A DNA stretch of 64,000 bases from Durusdinium trenchii (Eukaryota > Sar > Dinophyceae > Suessiales > Symbiodiniaceae): the NCBI GenBank assembly GCA_963970005.1, contig CAXAMN010023339.1, forward strand, positions 626,023 through 690,022. Reading direction: 5' to 3'. This document shows positions 36,061 to 49,700 of this stretch, piece by piece. A program made the translations under genes and the position numbers. The notes under the pieces are model-generated. The model was not told the origin of the DNA. It did not search any database and worked only from the letters and a program-made list of their open reading frames with translations. The stretch's first letter is position 1. Each line of letters opens with the position of its first letter.

Positions 36061-39000
36061 ACAAGTCTTAATCACAATCTAGAACCCATTTGATGTATGG
36101 GTTTCTTGATCAAGGCCGAGTGCCTTGGCTCCAAAAACAGGCTCCCTTAGGTTCTATGTATATCTAGTGTTGGTTAAGAGTTTGACTACCCCGGCTGCTG
36201 GTAGATACACCCTCGTTTCATTGCGTCCTAGGGCCCTACGCCCTTTGGAAGTTGGAAGATCTCCTCAGGTTCAGATGGAATCTCCCCTCTGCCAATGCGC
36301 ATGGATTGGTTTGCTCGATGGGTTAACTTATGATCACTATGGTGACAAAATGATGCAGGAGCAGAGCAAGCTTTTAACTGGAATTCACTTTTTTGGAGGA
36401 AAGGGGGGGACGTCTTGCATATGTTTGGTCCCAATCCCATGAGCAATGGGTCGGTGCTTTTGTATATTGTGGCGGTTGCTGCCGGTATATTTTTGCAGTG
36501 GAGGTGGTTGGTTTTTGCTCAGGAGGGGTGGAAAAGAGTTTCTCTTTGCTGAGAAGTCTATGTCACATGAGTATATATTTAAATCCTGCCGGCCATAATG
36601 GACAAATTGGATTTCTGTGGGATTCCTTGGTTCCATATCCATTGATGGATTCACTATTCCTTGGGGTAGGTCTGCAATTTCTTGACATTATGAAATGCTC
36701 TTTGAGCTACCTACCATTTAGAAATTGCGGTTGTAAACAGGCCGTCTTACAGTGAAAAGCAACATCTCCAGAAGACAAATTTGGGCGTGGCAAATGGACT
36801 TTCCCAGTCTCCCAGTAGGTGTTCTGTGGATCTTCCTGGCGAAACAACTCTATGTATTAGTAAGCAACACCAGCTCTCCCAATCAAACGTTCGGTTAGAA
36901 TGCTCTAGACCACCGAGCAAGGAGATGGAGGTGAAGGAGACACGCAGCGAGTTCCCACATCTGGTGGCCCTCCTTCGTGGAGCCGTGGAAAAGGACCATG
37001 AGAACGAGAGCGCCCACGGCATTGGACTTTTCTGGAAGATTAAAATCTCATTTGAATACTTAAAGGTAGTTAAGATGTGAGGTGAGTCAGCAGACTTGTT
37101 TGATGGGGACAGAGCTGCTTCTTAAAGGTAGTGATCCATTATCCAAGGGTATGCGTGTGTGTGTGTGTGTGACCCCTTTTTTTGGGGGGGACCGCGAGCA
37201 CACAGGCACCAGTAACCCTTGTTCCAAGGACGTGTGCAACTGATATGGGTTGTAGAGGAGGATGGTCGAAACCACACATCAAGTCTCAGGGTCTATGGGA
37301 TTGTGGGTGATGTGGGGGATCACCCAACAACTCCGGCCGGTCACCAGCGTCGTGTCAGCGTCGTGCCACGTGTTGATGGATCACAGTTCCATGTAGTGGA
37401 TGGTTTCTAGACCTATCCAGTGAGTGGATGTTCGGGGCTGCCCATTATATACCATGAAGATCCATCAAGCAGCTAGACCTGGATCTTGGAGATCAATATG
37501 TCGACATCTCCCATGAGTATTGTTGGGTTCCCAGACGCGGCCCACAGGACTGGCCATATGTGGCCCACAGTCGGGGGGTTCGCCCGAACGAACGACTTGG
37601 CGAGGGAAAAAACGTGGCGTCGTGGCGTACCTCCTTCGGTTCGGTACGACTGGAATCGATGGGTTTTATGGTTTTTACATGGTGGTCCCAGGTGCCTCGG
37701 ACACGTTTTTGGAGGTGCGGACATGTTAGAACAAACGCACCCTAGACGGGACCGGTCGTCGTCACCGGTGGCGCGTGTGGCATCGGACGTGGTGGAGCGA
37801 TCCCCCTCCCGCAGAGGTGGATGGAACGAGCTCTTGGTATTTGGGGGGGTGAGGGAGACATATTGAAGACCATCATCCAGAATCAAGAGTATAATAGAGT
37901 ATATGCTTTTGACCCGGCGTCATTCACTGAAAGAGGCACTCTGCTTGAGGCGTCAGGCGTCATGATTCTACGTGGTTGGATCCTTCCCTGATACAAGGTC
38001 GCATGTCCACTGCAGATGGAAGATGGGAACATCCGAAGCCCCAAGCTTCCAGTTCTTCCCCTTCAAAGCCATCACCCCAAACTCTTCAAGACTCAAGACC
38101 AACACCTCCGGCACCTCAGCACCTCCCCCTCTCCGGCACCTCGTCACCTCCCCCCTTCGAGTCACCGGCCGGCCGAAGCCCCAGGAGCTCCTGGCGGCAC
38201 AGTTCCTGAAGCTCGCGCGGCGCTTGCACTACGGCGGCCCGTTGGGCATGCAGGCGCTCCGCTGCGCTCAGCGGCAGACGCCCTTGCACTCCAGGCGCAG
38301 ATCCCAGAGCCGGACGAGGTAGAAGATGAGCAGGATGGGCACCGATGGGCACCGTAGAGCTAGAGAATTTCACAGAACTTTCTATGAAGTGGGTTCAGGC
38401 ACCCTCAAACATTACAACCACCACGAAGAATTGGGGGACATTTCTGTATAAGGAAATTGGATCCGTCAACGATGATTTTTACATTTTGTTGCCGGATCAT
38501 GCTTCGTGTTCTTCATTCCGTTCCGTCGTGCACCCGGTCGCCCCAGGCGTGTGTGGGGCACCGGCGATTTGCGGCAGATGCGTGCGGAGATGCACGACAC
38601 CATCGAGGTCTGTTTGGTTCGCGCGCGCGCGCGCGCGAAGGTTTGGGGCGGTGAAGTCGGTGTGTGGATCGTGTGTTCATGGGCTCCAAGTACATCCGGA
38701 AAAGGTGTTGGGAGCCCTTCTGGCACCCGGGTCGCCCAAATAGATCATCATACATCATCATACATCCTCATCCACAATACCTTCTCAGGATCTACTTGGA
38801 GCCGGAAATTTCATGGGCGCCATTCGGTGGTTGCTCTTCACTCAAAAGCTGCGGTTGTGCCAGAGTGGTCGTTGGTGCTGGTACTGGTGGCTTCCAAGAC
38901 CGAATTCAAGCCACCCATCCGAATCCAAATCCGACGAGCGACCGTTTATATTGGGGTTAGTAAACGGTTAGAGATTCAAAAGCATCGTCCTGGCAACATT

Positions 39001-40703
39001 GAAAGCTATCCCTCACACTCCATGCAATACTTTCAAAGTATACGTTTTTTAAAAGTATATATATGTGATATACCTCAAAAAAGGCCTAAACCAGATGCCC
39101 CCCCCAAAAAAAACATGTATCTCTAAGACTCTAAGGGGTGGAAAAAAGGAATTAAGGTATACCTCAAAACCCATCCAAACCCGGAGTGGACGTCCCCACG
39201 ACGACAGTACGGAGTGCGCTCCAACGGCGGCGAGTCAGGAGTACTTCGACTCCCGGAGCACCGAGGAGCTGGCACAGGTGATTGAGGAGCTGCACCTCTC
39301 TTCCAAGGAACAGGTGCGCAATAGTATATATATAGTATATGTACATATTCATATACACATGTATTTTTACAGAACGGCAGCTCCTGGGAGTGCAGTTTTT
39401 TTCAGGTTCTTTTCATTCGCAATAGGATGCAATAGGCCTAGATTTTACTACATAAACTGCACTCCCACAGCCTGCCACTCTATTTTGACCATACATGTAT
39501 AATCTCTCTCTATATATATATAGAGTCTATATCAATACACATATAGACACTTACATACATGGAGAGAAACTGTATGGCTGGCAGACCACGGGCAGAAAGA
39601 AGAAACTCCGTCCTTTTGGAGATCTTTGTTTGTGTTCGCTTGTGTGCGGGCGTGTTCTAAGGTTTGGTGAAATATGGCGTGTTTGTGCGTTTGTTTTGGT
39701 GGATTAGTGCCTTTGCATGACTGGCACAGGTTCTGACGATAATGGATATGGAAGAGACAGGGGGGTGGTACCATATATCAATATATATATATATACATAA
39801 AGCCTGTAGAAGGGTGCAGGAGGGGGTGCCTTTTGATCCGTTATAAAGCGAAAGTTGGGGACGCGGGAGCTTGCAACACTTTCCCAGGACAATGTTTGCC
39901 AACCCTGTGGGGAACCAACGTCGGCTTTCACAGCCTTCAAGCCTCAGAACTCATAACTCGGCACTTCTTGGATGCCATGTTTCCCAACAAGTGTTCTTGG
40001 TCCACTGGGACCTGGTTGAGCAGGCAACCTTCTTGCGAAAGCTCTTGGTGGCCGGCATGGAGCGGCATTTGCAGCAGGCAGTTGTTGTCCTAGATTAGAG
40101 TAGACCAGTTTGGAGAACACATTGCAACGGAATTCCGCTTGGAATCACCACCTTTTTTGCTGCAGGCGTGTAGGCTCTAGACTGATGCCCCAAATTGGTA
40201 GACGCCGGAGTCTCAATTTAATGACATGAGGATGTAACGATGTGTGCCATTTTGTTTCACGGGGGAAGCTGAGCTGAGCTGTTGTTTTTGTTCGTGCCGT
40301 TCATGTTTTTCCCGGTCTAACTTTGTTGGTTTGTATAGCAGGTTCCATCGTCAGAAGGGAACAACTGGAGGAGTTCATTTGATTTGATCCATGGTTTGGT
40401 TGTGCTCACGTGCACCCTAGCAGACCAACCAGTGATTTCAAGCGATACAACTGACAACTGGCAAGGGAGTTGCTAACCAATGATAACAGTGCTCCAACAT
40501 TTGGTAAAAGGAATTGTGCAATCCACAAAAACTATATGGAATTCACGTCTAATGCCCAGTCCCAATCCAAACAGTTGCATGATGTTGGATGGCAAAAACA
40601 CGCATGTCATAGACTCTTTTGGCGCTAAAATCGGTCACCCGAATCGGGACTGACGCATGTCATAGACGCGATCCACCGGTTTCATCATTCACCGGTCCAG
40701 CAG

Positions 40704-43700
40704 GTGGCCCTTTATGCAGCAGAGGAGCTCTTGGGCTTCTGCTGGACTGACCAGGCGGGACTAGAGCGCATGGTGGGTTATATAATGTACTGTAAGCTTT
40801 CAATATCCACCTGGCATGATGAATCTAAATGGCTATCTAAATAATGTTCAAGTGAGTTGAACCCACCAATAAGATATATATGAAGCAGTTGAGCCCATGG
40901 GACAGCTGCGAACTCCTTCAACAGGAGGTGGAAGCTGCCTTCCAGCAACTCCGTGACATTGAAGCTGATCTGGCGACGTGGCGGAACGTGCCGGCTGTTT
41001 TTCAGTCACATCCGTCATGGTCGATGGGTATCACCATCTCCCAAGTCTCCGAGAGGGTCAGCAAAGGATTCAAAAGGTCATGCATGGCAGAACCGCATCA
41101 TTTTGTGGCACAATAATAGACACACACTCTGACACTTGTATTCAGTGACTCAGTTACCACGTTGGGAAGGAAGGTGATGGAACAGCAAGGCGAACAGGTC
41201 CAAAGACTTGAATGGTTGAAAAAATGTTTCACTCGCGCGGCTGGCTGCAATGCACAGGCGGCTGAAAGCTGCAGTGGGAAACCTGTTTAGGGGAAGGAGC
41301 ACATGAAAAACCATGAATCAAACCAAAGGAGTGGACAGCGTGGGCAACAGTTGATTGCAGGTACGTCGGCAAGCGTCCTTGCCGATATCCTAGGATCATG
41401 TGAGGAGCTTCGTTGGATGGAGCCTCACATGTCCTCTCCATCCCCCTGCTTGTTGAAAAAGTTGGTGGAAAGGCGTGGAAAATGGCGGTGGAAACCCTTT
41501 GTCCAGGGGTGGACACACACAGGTCGCCGCGTTCGGCGCTTTTTCAAAAACCGGTGGCAGGCGTGATAGCTATGCCCCTTTTGGACATATAGATTCACGA
41601 GTTCGGCTGCAGCAGCGTCAGCGCTGGAGGGTGGAAATGTGTATTTTCGAATGGTGTGGAGTCGTGATTGGAGGCCTGATAGAGCCAAGCGCTGGCTCCC
41701 GGCGGTGGTGGAATCCCGGATTTTCCAGGGTTGAGAAGGTTGCATGTAGGTGATGGTGCGTTGTGAAAGGTCAATGTTGAAACCGAGGAGATGAAAATCC
41801 TCCACCGGTTCGAGTTCCACTGGGTCGCCAAAGAAGTTGTGGTGGATGAGGGTTTGGATAGCCGGGTGGTGAAGGAAATGTTCGTTGTGGACAATGAAGC
41901 GGTTGTCGACATAGCGATAGTAAGTAAAGTGGAGGGCTGTGTGTTGAAGGAGGTTGTTGTGGATTTGATGCCAGGAGTGCTCAATGAGGGTGATGGCAAC
42001 GTTGCATAGGGCTGGAGAGAGCTGGGATCCAATCCCGGCCCCTCGGATTTGTTTGTAAGTATTGTTGCAAGCCCGGAAAATGCATGTGTTGAGGGCAAAA
42101 GCCACAATGGTGGTAATGTCGGAAGTCTGGATGGTGCGTTGGGTGGGGTGTTTCTGATGGTGTCTGCCAATGTGGGAGTGGTGGAAAGGATTGCCGGTGG
42201 CCTGGACATCCACCGTTAAGGTGTGTGTGGATTGCTGTTGTTGCCAGTGGTGGACGAGGGAGTGAACTGCGTCGATGAGTCGGTGCTGGGGAACGGAGTT
42301 GAAAAAGCCGACCAAATCATCGTTGGTGGCGTGTAGTGAGATGTCTGGTGGGGCTTGGGTGAGGTAACTGTGAAAGTGGTGCCAAAGCTGGGGAATGGAC
42401 ATTTGGCCTGGATGTTGAGGGTAGAGGTGTTGGAGGATGATGTCAAGGGCACGGCTGGTGATGCGTAGTAGGTTGCCACTGAGTGATTGGAAGTATGAAA
42501 TGATTGTTCGGCCTTTTTGCCAGTGCTTCTTCTCCTTGAGGTGGACAACACCGTAGGGAATGTTGAAGTGTTTTCGGAAGCCCCACTTGTAGCGAGTGCG
42601 CAGGATGGGGGGGACAGTGGCGGCCAGGTGGTCGTGGATGTTGGCGGCAGTGATGTAGGGAAGTGGTTCGAAAAGTTCGGGGGATTGCCAGGTGTTCAAG
42701 GCGCCAGTGAAATATTGGCGAGGGCAAAACAGTCGAAGTTGTTGGAGCTCATGGTCGGCATGGTGGAGTAGTGTGTGTTTGCCCAAATGTTCTTGGAGTT
42801 GGCGAAGCAGGCGAGCCGTAAACCGGGGTTGTTGCTTGAGGTGTGTGTTGTGAAGGCGCCATTGGTGCTCCAGGAATGGTTGTAAATGCTGAACGAGGGA
42901 TGGTGGAAGCCCTTGTATTTTGAGCCATTTTGTGTAGGCCGTCTTGAAGATGAGGAAGTATCGAGCCTTGCTTGGGTAATAGGTGCTGTTCATATTGGCG
43001 TTGAGAAAAATGCCGAGGTGTGTAGGGAGTTGGAGTTGGTCCAGTGTAAGGATGTAGTGGCCGTTGATGGTGGGGGTATCCGGATCCTGCAAGAGGGTGC
43101 GAAGGTGATCGCATGCACAAGGGAGGTCTGCTGGATCCGGCGGGGAGTGGAGGGTGTCCTCCCATGTGCGGTGGTTATGTAGGTGGGAGCGGAGGGTTTT
43201 GTGGGCGGCTTCTCTCAGTCTGTGGGAGGGGAGGTGGAGGGGAATCGTAAACTGCTTGTGCTGCTGGATGGTAGTACGAAGCCACTGCTGGCAGTGCTTA
43301 GTGAAGTCGTCGTGGGCCAAGAAGGGCACTGTCAATGGGATGTTTTGTTTTGGCGGCGTGAGATTGCGGTAGATCAGGGCTTTGTTGAGGATGTGGAGGG
43401 CTCGGCTGCGGCCAGGTTCTTCCAGGTTTGCGGCCATGCGCCGGATTGCATAGACTTCGAGGTCGGTGTGGCGGCCGCTTCGTAGCTCTTTGGCTGCTTC
43501 AAAGGAGGCTGCGGTGTGTTTGGTAAGGTTGCGAAGAAGTTGGAGGGCGTGATGTCTGGTGGAGGTGTAGAGGTGTGGTTCTCTGAGGGTGTATTGGCGT
43601 TGCCGAAGGCGTCTGAAAAGTCGTTTGTGGGTGGCTAATCTGGAGTAGAAGTGGGCTCTGTGTTTTGTGAACTGCCATCCCTGAGCTTTGAGCTTGAGGT

Positions 43701-46700
43701 GGTGGGAAATGAAAGGCCAGTTGAGTGGAGGCATCCAGTTTGCGATGTAGTGGTGCTCTTGGATCCAGGCTTGGTCATAGGTGTCATGGGAGGTAAGTTG
43801 GATGGTGGTGTAGTGGTGGATGTTGTTGTGTGAATGCCAGTAACGTAAGGAGAGTTCGGCAGAAATGGGGATGTTGTTTTGGAGATGTTTGAGTTTGGCG
43901 CGGCGATTGTGCTCGCGGTGGGGGATGCCAATGGCTGTGGAGCCGACATAGAAGTGGCCATGCTGATGGTAGCAGCGTTGGGGCTGGTCAGGGTTGAAGT
44001 GGAGCTTGATGTAGACTGAATTGGGGGAGAGGAAGTTGTGGTAGTGGTAGGTGTGGGGCAAAATGTGGAGCTGGCGGAGACGGTTGCGCCATTGTTGTGA
44101 GCGACGGGTGTTGGAAGGGTATGCGAAAAGGAGGGTGATATGGATAAGGCCGGTTGCGAAGATGGCCTCGGCACGGTCGATGTATTGGGTACGGTGTATG
44201 AGCAAAGAGAGTGTTCGGTGTAAGTGGTAGAGTTGGGTGAGGTTGGTGTGGCTGGGTTGCTGCTGGGCAAGGATGGCGAGTCAGCAGCCGATAGCTGCTC
44301 CAACACCCACCAGCTGTTGGAGGCTGCGAATGGGGAGTCGGTTGACCCGGTTGAGGGGTAGGCCATACTTTGTGGCTGCTTCTTTTAGCTGCTGCGTGGT
44401 AACTTTGCTTGTTTGCAGCAGACGGACGACATCCTTGGCAGCTTCTTGAATGGTGGGGTCGAAAGTAGTGACCCATTGTTGGATCTCTGGGAGGTTCCAG
44501 CCGTCGGGAATGTCGTCCTGCAGCGTGGGGTGTGGCGGTTGCAGGACATCGGTGAGGGCCGGTGGTTTTGGTGGTGGTGGAGTGGGTGCATGGGATGGGG
44601 CGGCCGGTGCAGAGGGTCGGCTGGTGCTCTTGACCGGTGTGAGTGGGTTGCCCAGGTCTTGGAGTTTCTGACGTGCACGAGCCAGTTCGTCGTTGGTGTT
44701 TTTGAGGGCTCGTAGAGCGGTGCCTTCCGCAGGTGCTGGAGAGTGGGTTTGCAGTTGATCGATAAGTAGTTTGATGAGGGGAGCGTGAAACGCTCGGGCA
44801 TGGGTGGTCTTGTTGGGAATGTTTGTGTTCTGTTGGGTGTGTAGGGCTTCCGCTATGCCGTCCAGGTCAAGGCGCTTCTCACGGAGTTGTTGGAGAAAGT
44901 GGGTCACGAAAACCGACTCCGCTATGCTTCTGGTGGCAATGAAACCTGTGTATTTGCCGTTGCTGAGGGTACGGGCGGTGAACTCGGAGGTGCCGTGGTA
45001 AGCCAATTGCCACGGGAAAACCTCAAAGGTGGGGAGTCCTGCCACGCCCGCTTTGCGAGACCACTGGGTGGGTTGGATTGTACGATGTAGTTGATGGCCG
45101 AGGAGGGTGTTGGAATCCCAATGTTGCTCGGTTGGGTTCCAAGAGTCGGGAACAGGTGGTGTAGGGGAAGGGATGTGTGGGGGTGGTGGGGCAGGTGCTG
45201 TGGTGCCACGTGCGGTGGGTGGTGGCGGTGGGCTGTGTTGGAACGTCGAAGGTGGTGGGGTGACTGGTTCGGCCGTGGGCAGGGGTGGCGGTGGCGGAGG
45301 TGGAAACTCCGGCTGTGGGGTGGATGCCTGTGGTGGGGGTGTATGCTGCGATGGCGGTGTGTACGGTGGAGTCACATACGGGTTGGAGTGGTGGACGTGG
45401 TGTGTGCGAAGGGCGTGGGTGAGTGGGCCATAGGTGCCTGTGGGGTTGTAGGCGTGGTGTGTGGTGGTGGGAGGAGAAGTTGTGGTATCTGGGTTGGTAA
45501 GCTGCTGATGATGTTGCTGCATCAAATAATGATTCCAGTAGTATTGCTGCCACTGCGCGTCCATGGTGGCTGGGCGAAGTACGACTGGATCGTGGGCGAG
45601 GAGCACCGGTTGTTGATTTGAGCAAGCTGAACATGCGAGAAACAGGTCCGGGAAAGGCAAATGAGGGAGTAAGCAGTGCCAGTGGAGTACCGTGATGTTA
45701 AAACAGTCATCCTGTCAGAGGTCAAGGGGCCAAAAAGGAAAGGAAAAAAAGGAAAGGAAAAAAGAATCCGGAAACAGCTGAGAAAACTGGAATACCGCAG
45801 AAAGCAAATGAGGTTGTTTCTGTTGATCAACATCCATGGTTAGTGTCTGGCTGGCCGCTGGAACGCACCGTTTTTCGTTGTGCGAAGTGAAACTGAGCGT
45901 GTTGGTCTGCTGAGTAAGCTGAGCCGATGTCCGAAGATGATGGTGGACATGTTTGTAGAAGGTGGTGGTAAAAACAGGCCTACGCATGAAAACTACGTAC
46001 GGAGTATGGGTAGGGGAAGTTATTGGATGAATCATCCTCGGTGAACTCGTGAAAGGCGCCTCAGAAGCTGCAGCTGCTTGATCAATGGTTGTCTGCATGC
46101 CACGGGTCTGTATCGGGGTCATAGTTCTGTTGTGATAGTGGCAGGGGGCGCCCCTGCGTGTCCACTCTTGTCGTGGAGGGTTGGAGCATGACCACTGGGG
46201 GTGGTGGAGCCAAGTCTGAGGAACTGGCTTGTGGTGGGATGAAGGGGAGGGGTTGTTGTGCTGGAAAGTGGTAATGTGCTGGCCACGGGTGGGTGGTTGG
46301 GGCAATGGTTGCCGGTGGTGCCACTGATGGGGTGGGTGTGTAGGATCCGCCTTGGAAGCAAGGCCAGCCGGTTGCTGGGGGGACAGGTTGGAGGGGTTCA
46401 GTGGAAGCATGATGTTGTTGGGCTTGATAAAGTGATGGTGGGGGTCGCTTTGGAAGAGGATGGACTGCAGCTGTTGACTGTGGGTTGGTGGCTGGGGGCG
46501 TACGTTGGGGCGTGGGGGAGCCGGTGCGTGGATCCGGCTGCCGTGTGCGGGCGGGGGTAGTGGTGCGAGGAGGTGTCTTGGAACGTCTGTTGCGCGGTGT
46601 GCCGCCGATGGGGGAGGGAAATGTCGGAGGAGCGTGTGGCTGTTCCGGTAGGGTGACAGTGGGTGTGGGGATGAGGTTGACGTATTGCCATCGATCATGT

Positions 46701-49700
46701 GGCTGTTTGTTGGGGGCTGACGTGGGATTGGGTGATGCTGTGGGGAAGGTACTGCTGGCTGTGGGAAGAGAGGTAGCCGATTGGTTGGTGTCTGCTGTGG
46801 GTATAAGGCCGGCAAAAGATGGAAGCTGGACGATGGCGTGGATGTCCGTCTGGATGTGACGGTGATGGGTGGCCGCTCGAGGGGTTGCTCGAGGAGTGGT
46901 CTGTTGGGATTCATGCATGAGAAGCGGTGGAAGTGGGTTGGCCAGAATGGATTCAGTAAGTGGAGGAGTTTGAGTGGCGGCATCTTGCAGAGTGGTAGCC
47001 CTGGTCGCGGCGGTGGGAATTGGGTAGAAGCGAAGAGGTGCGGTGGAACTGGGGGAAGGATCTGTCTCTGTGTGTGTTGATGTGGAGGTCGGTGCGGTTA
47101 GGTTGGGATCCAGGAAGTATGCTGCTGGGGGAAAACGAGCCATGGTGTCAATGGCATTGAGAGCCAAGCGGGTGTGGCTCTGGATGCGTTGTACGTTGTT
47201 GTGGTAAATGGCAATGAGCCGCTGGACAGGTGGTGGAAGTGTGTCAGTGAGAGGTTGATGTCCGATAGGGGTGTCAGTAAGGGCATTGAGGCTGTCCAGG
47301 TGTTGGTGAAGAACGAATCTGTGGACATGAAGGTCTGTGAGAATGCCCATGAGGGCGTGGGGGGGTTGGAGGGTGTATACTTCGGCCCAAAACGATTGGT
47401 CTGCCGAGATGTTGGTGGTGGCTGATGGTGCAGGTTGCGAGGGTGTGTGAGCTGGATTGGGTTGAGGCGGCAGCGGGGAAGGTGAATCGTGCTCTTGTGG
47501 AGGTAGTTCCTCCGGATCTTCATTGAAGAGAAATAAAACCTCAGACTGCTCATCATAGTCGGCGTTGCTCTCCATTGACAGGTAAGAGTGGAGGCGGTGC
47601 ACGGTTGGAGGTAATGATCACGAGTTTGAAAAACGGCTGCGGTCAAACAGAAAACACTCTCCCAGTGGAACTGGGAAAGCAAAACGAGGTCTCGATTTAA
47701 GTGGATTGGGCATTAAAGACCATCTAGACAAAGTCGAACAAGTGGAAAGTGAAAAACCCGACAGGAGATTGCGTTCTTTTTTGTTCATCACACGATGTGT
47801 GAGAATGGTGTGGGGTGAAACTATGAGCTACTGTGGCGTGAATTGAGCTCGGCCGCGGCTGCAGCTGCGGCTTGGCGCGCAATCCGCAGAATGGTCTGTT
47901 GTAGCGTGGCCGCTTGCTGCTCTGTTAGCGGCGCGTCTGGAATAGGAGGTACTGGTGGGAACACTGTGGTGGTGTTGGTGGTAGTGGTTGGGCGGAAGTG
48001 AGTTGGTGGTACGGGACGTGATGTGGGTGGTCGTCGAGTGGGATGTGCTGTGGGATTGAGGTAGTGTTTGATGTCATTGGAAAAGTTGAATGGTAGAAGT
48101 TGGCCGTTCCGGTGGGGACGTGGAATGGTGACCTGTAAGGGGATGCGTGTAGGTGTTGCTGAATGTGGAGCATGGTGCAATTGTGGGGGGCCCACCCAGG
48201 TGGTATTGATGGGTGGGTGCCCCGGACGTGCTTTGGGTAGAATAGGAACATTGGTGGTGAGGATAACAGGATCCTCAGTGCTGGTGGAGGATGTGGTAGA
48301 TGGTGGTGTCGGTGGTGCCGTGGGATGTGGAGGTATGGCTGTGGGCTGTGTTGGTGTTGGCTTGGGGTTTGTCGGTGGTGTGTTGCGTGTGGACAGGTTC
48401 CGGTAAGATGTGTGGGAAGCAGGGGGGGCTTTCGCTGGTGGTGATGTAGATGTGGTGGAGGTTTTGTCCGGTACAGTGCTGACCGGAGGGCAAAGCATGG
48501 GAGTATGCTGTGGGGAATGTTCCTCCTTTTTCGTGAGTTCCAACTTGGTGTCGTTGGTAGGTGATTCGACGGCTTCTGCCTTGGTAAGGTGTGGTGTCTC
48601 ATCCTTCACTTCGATGGACTCTGTGGGAGTGCGGTCCCAGTCAGGAGAGTCGTATTCCATGGGGTAGTGAGAAGGCGAAGTGGGATGCAGGAAGCGGCCC
48701 GTCGAGAGTTCAAATGGCTGCGGAGATAAATGTGTGACTGCTGGGTAGTAAGATGGAGATAGTGTGAAGAAAACGAAAAGGACGGGTTTTTTCCGAGCGA
48801 AGCGTAATGTGTGAGACTAAGCGATGTCCGGGCGCCTCAGGGGGAGGAGGACGGTGTGTCCGCAAGCAGGTGGTAAGCTGCTGAAGAGGTGGAACTGGAG
48901 TTGGAAGCCGTCCAAAGTGCTTGATGCAGGTGTCCGCGGTGGCCGGGAGCTGCAGAAGGTCGGTCTGGGATGGTCTGGTGTCGAGGGGTTGTGTGGTTCG
49001 GCTGTGAGAGTGTGGTGAGGGGAAGCCGGTCTCGGGAACGAGATCTGTCTCTGCAGCTGAATCGGTGGGTGAGTGGTGGTGTGTTGATGGGTGATGGTGT
49101 GGCTGGGGCACGTTGAAAGGTGGCTCCGGAGAGGAGGTTGGTTTGCTGTGGTGGAATGTCAAGGGTGGGATCAATGCGGTAGTGGCCAGGGGAGCCTGGT
49201 GAGCCAGGAAGGAATTGCAGCCTGTGGAGTCCACGGCGGGCGTCGTGGGTGGTGTTGATCAAATGTCGCAGGGTGTTGCGTGTCTGCAGAAAAAGTCTGT
49301 AGGCTGATGTGTTGGTGAATGTGGACATTGGGGGGGACGGGATCCTGTACAATGGGGTGATGTTGGAGATCCTCAACAAGTAAGGATATAGTGCGGATCA
49401 TCCAGTGGAGCAGGAGTAATTCAGGTTGGTGTGTCACGGATGGAGCCAAGTATGGTATGGGATTGTTCGGTAAAAAGTAGCCGTGGTGTGGAGTGGGCGG
49501 GCCAGGGGATAAGGTAGTTGTCGCTGAAAAGGGAGGTTGTGGAGTTCGTAGATCATCACGGGGCAGCATGCCGTAGAAAGGACGGGCGGTTATGAAGAAA
49601 CAGTTTGGTCAAATGGCTGCGGAACATATGGTGGCATGCAAATGTGGAAAACCATCGACAGTGTGAGTGTAAAAAGTAGTAGTTCTGTTAGGTGGCTGAA

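Larger units (their letters stand above)
34023..40098 (+). pseudogene. Unrecognised multi-exon gene with one apparent frameshift
   Basis: Exon chain: about 34023-34184 (MGTADGLAAWLREECKPAF), 34889-34983, 35324-35436 (ALRKCRMILDALVQLS), 36899-37011, 38185-38253 (ELLAAQFLKLARRLHYGG), 39239-39313 (EYFDSRSTEELAQVIEELH), 39373-39389, 39934-40098. Every junction is in phase. Introns are GT-AG except 34984 (GA-AG), 37012 and 38254 (GC-AG). The smallest intron is 59 nt (39314-39372). In the last exon the frame ASELITRHFLDAMFPNK must shift by one base at about 39991 to continue as FLVHWDLVEQATFLRKLLV and end at TAG 40096-40098. This is either a sequencing indel or true decay. The stretch EYF...EELAQVIEEL resembles the start of an MA3 domain, but I do not assign a family. 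The 5' end is unknown. A foldback element sits at 34248-34337 in its first visible intron. Confidence 0.4.

Noticed and set aside
41122-41521. Hammerhead ribozyme in the terminal repeat
   Set aside because: Looked for CTGATGA and a paired GAAA on both strands; absent.
42216-43832. Plus-strand and alternate-frame ORFs inside the RT region
   Set aside because: Shadows of the RT ORF produced by its skewed base composition; no motifs.
45091-45621. Gly/Trp/Cys-rich plus-strand ORF
   Set aside because: Antisense of the Pro/Thr/His-rich ORF G.
45715-46983. 422-codon minus ORF overlapping ORF F
   Set aside because: Low-complexity translation in the wrong frame; ORF F has an ATG start, a helical domain and the upstream SL-like motif.
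48710-49234. 174-codon minus ORF overlapping ORF D
   Set aside because: Different frame from the segment that aligns with ORF C; probably a shadow.
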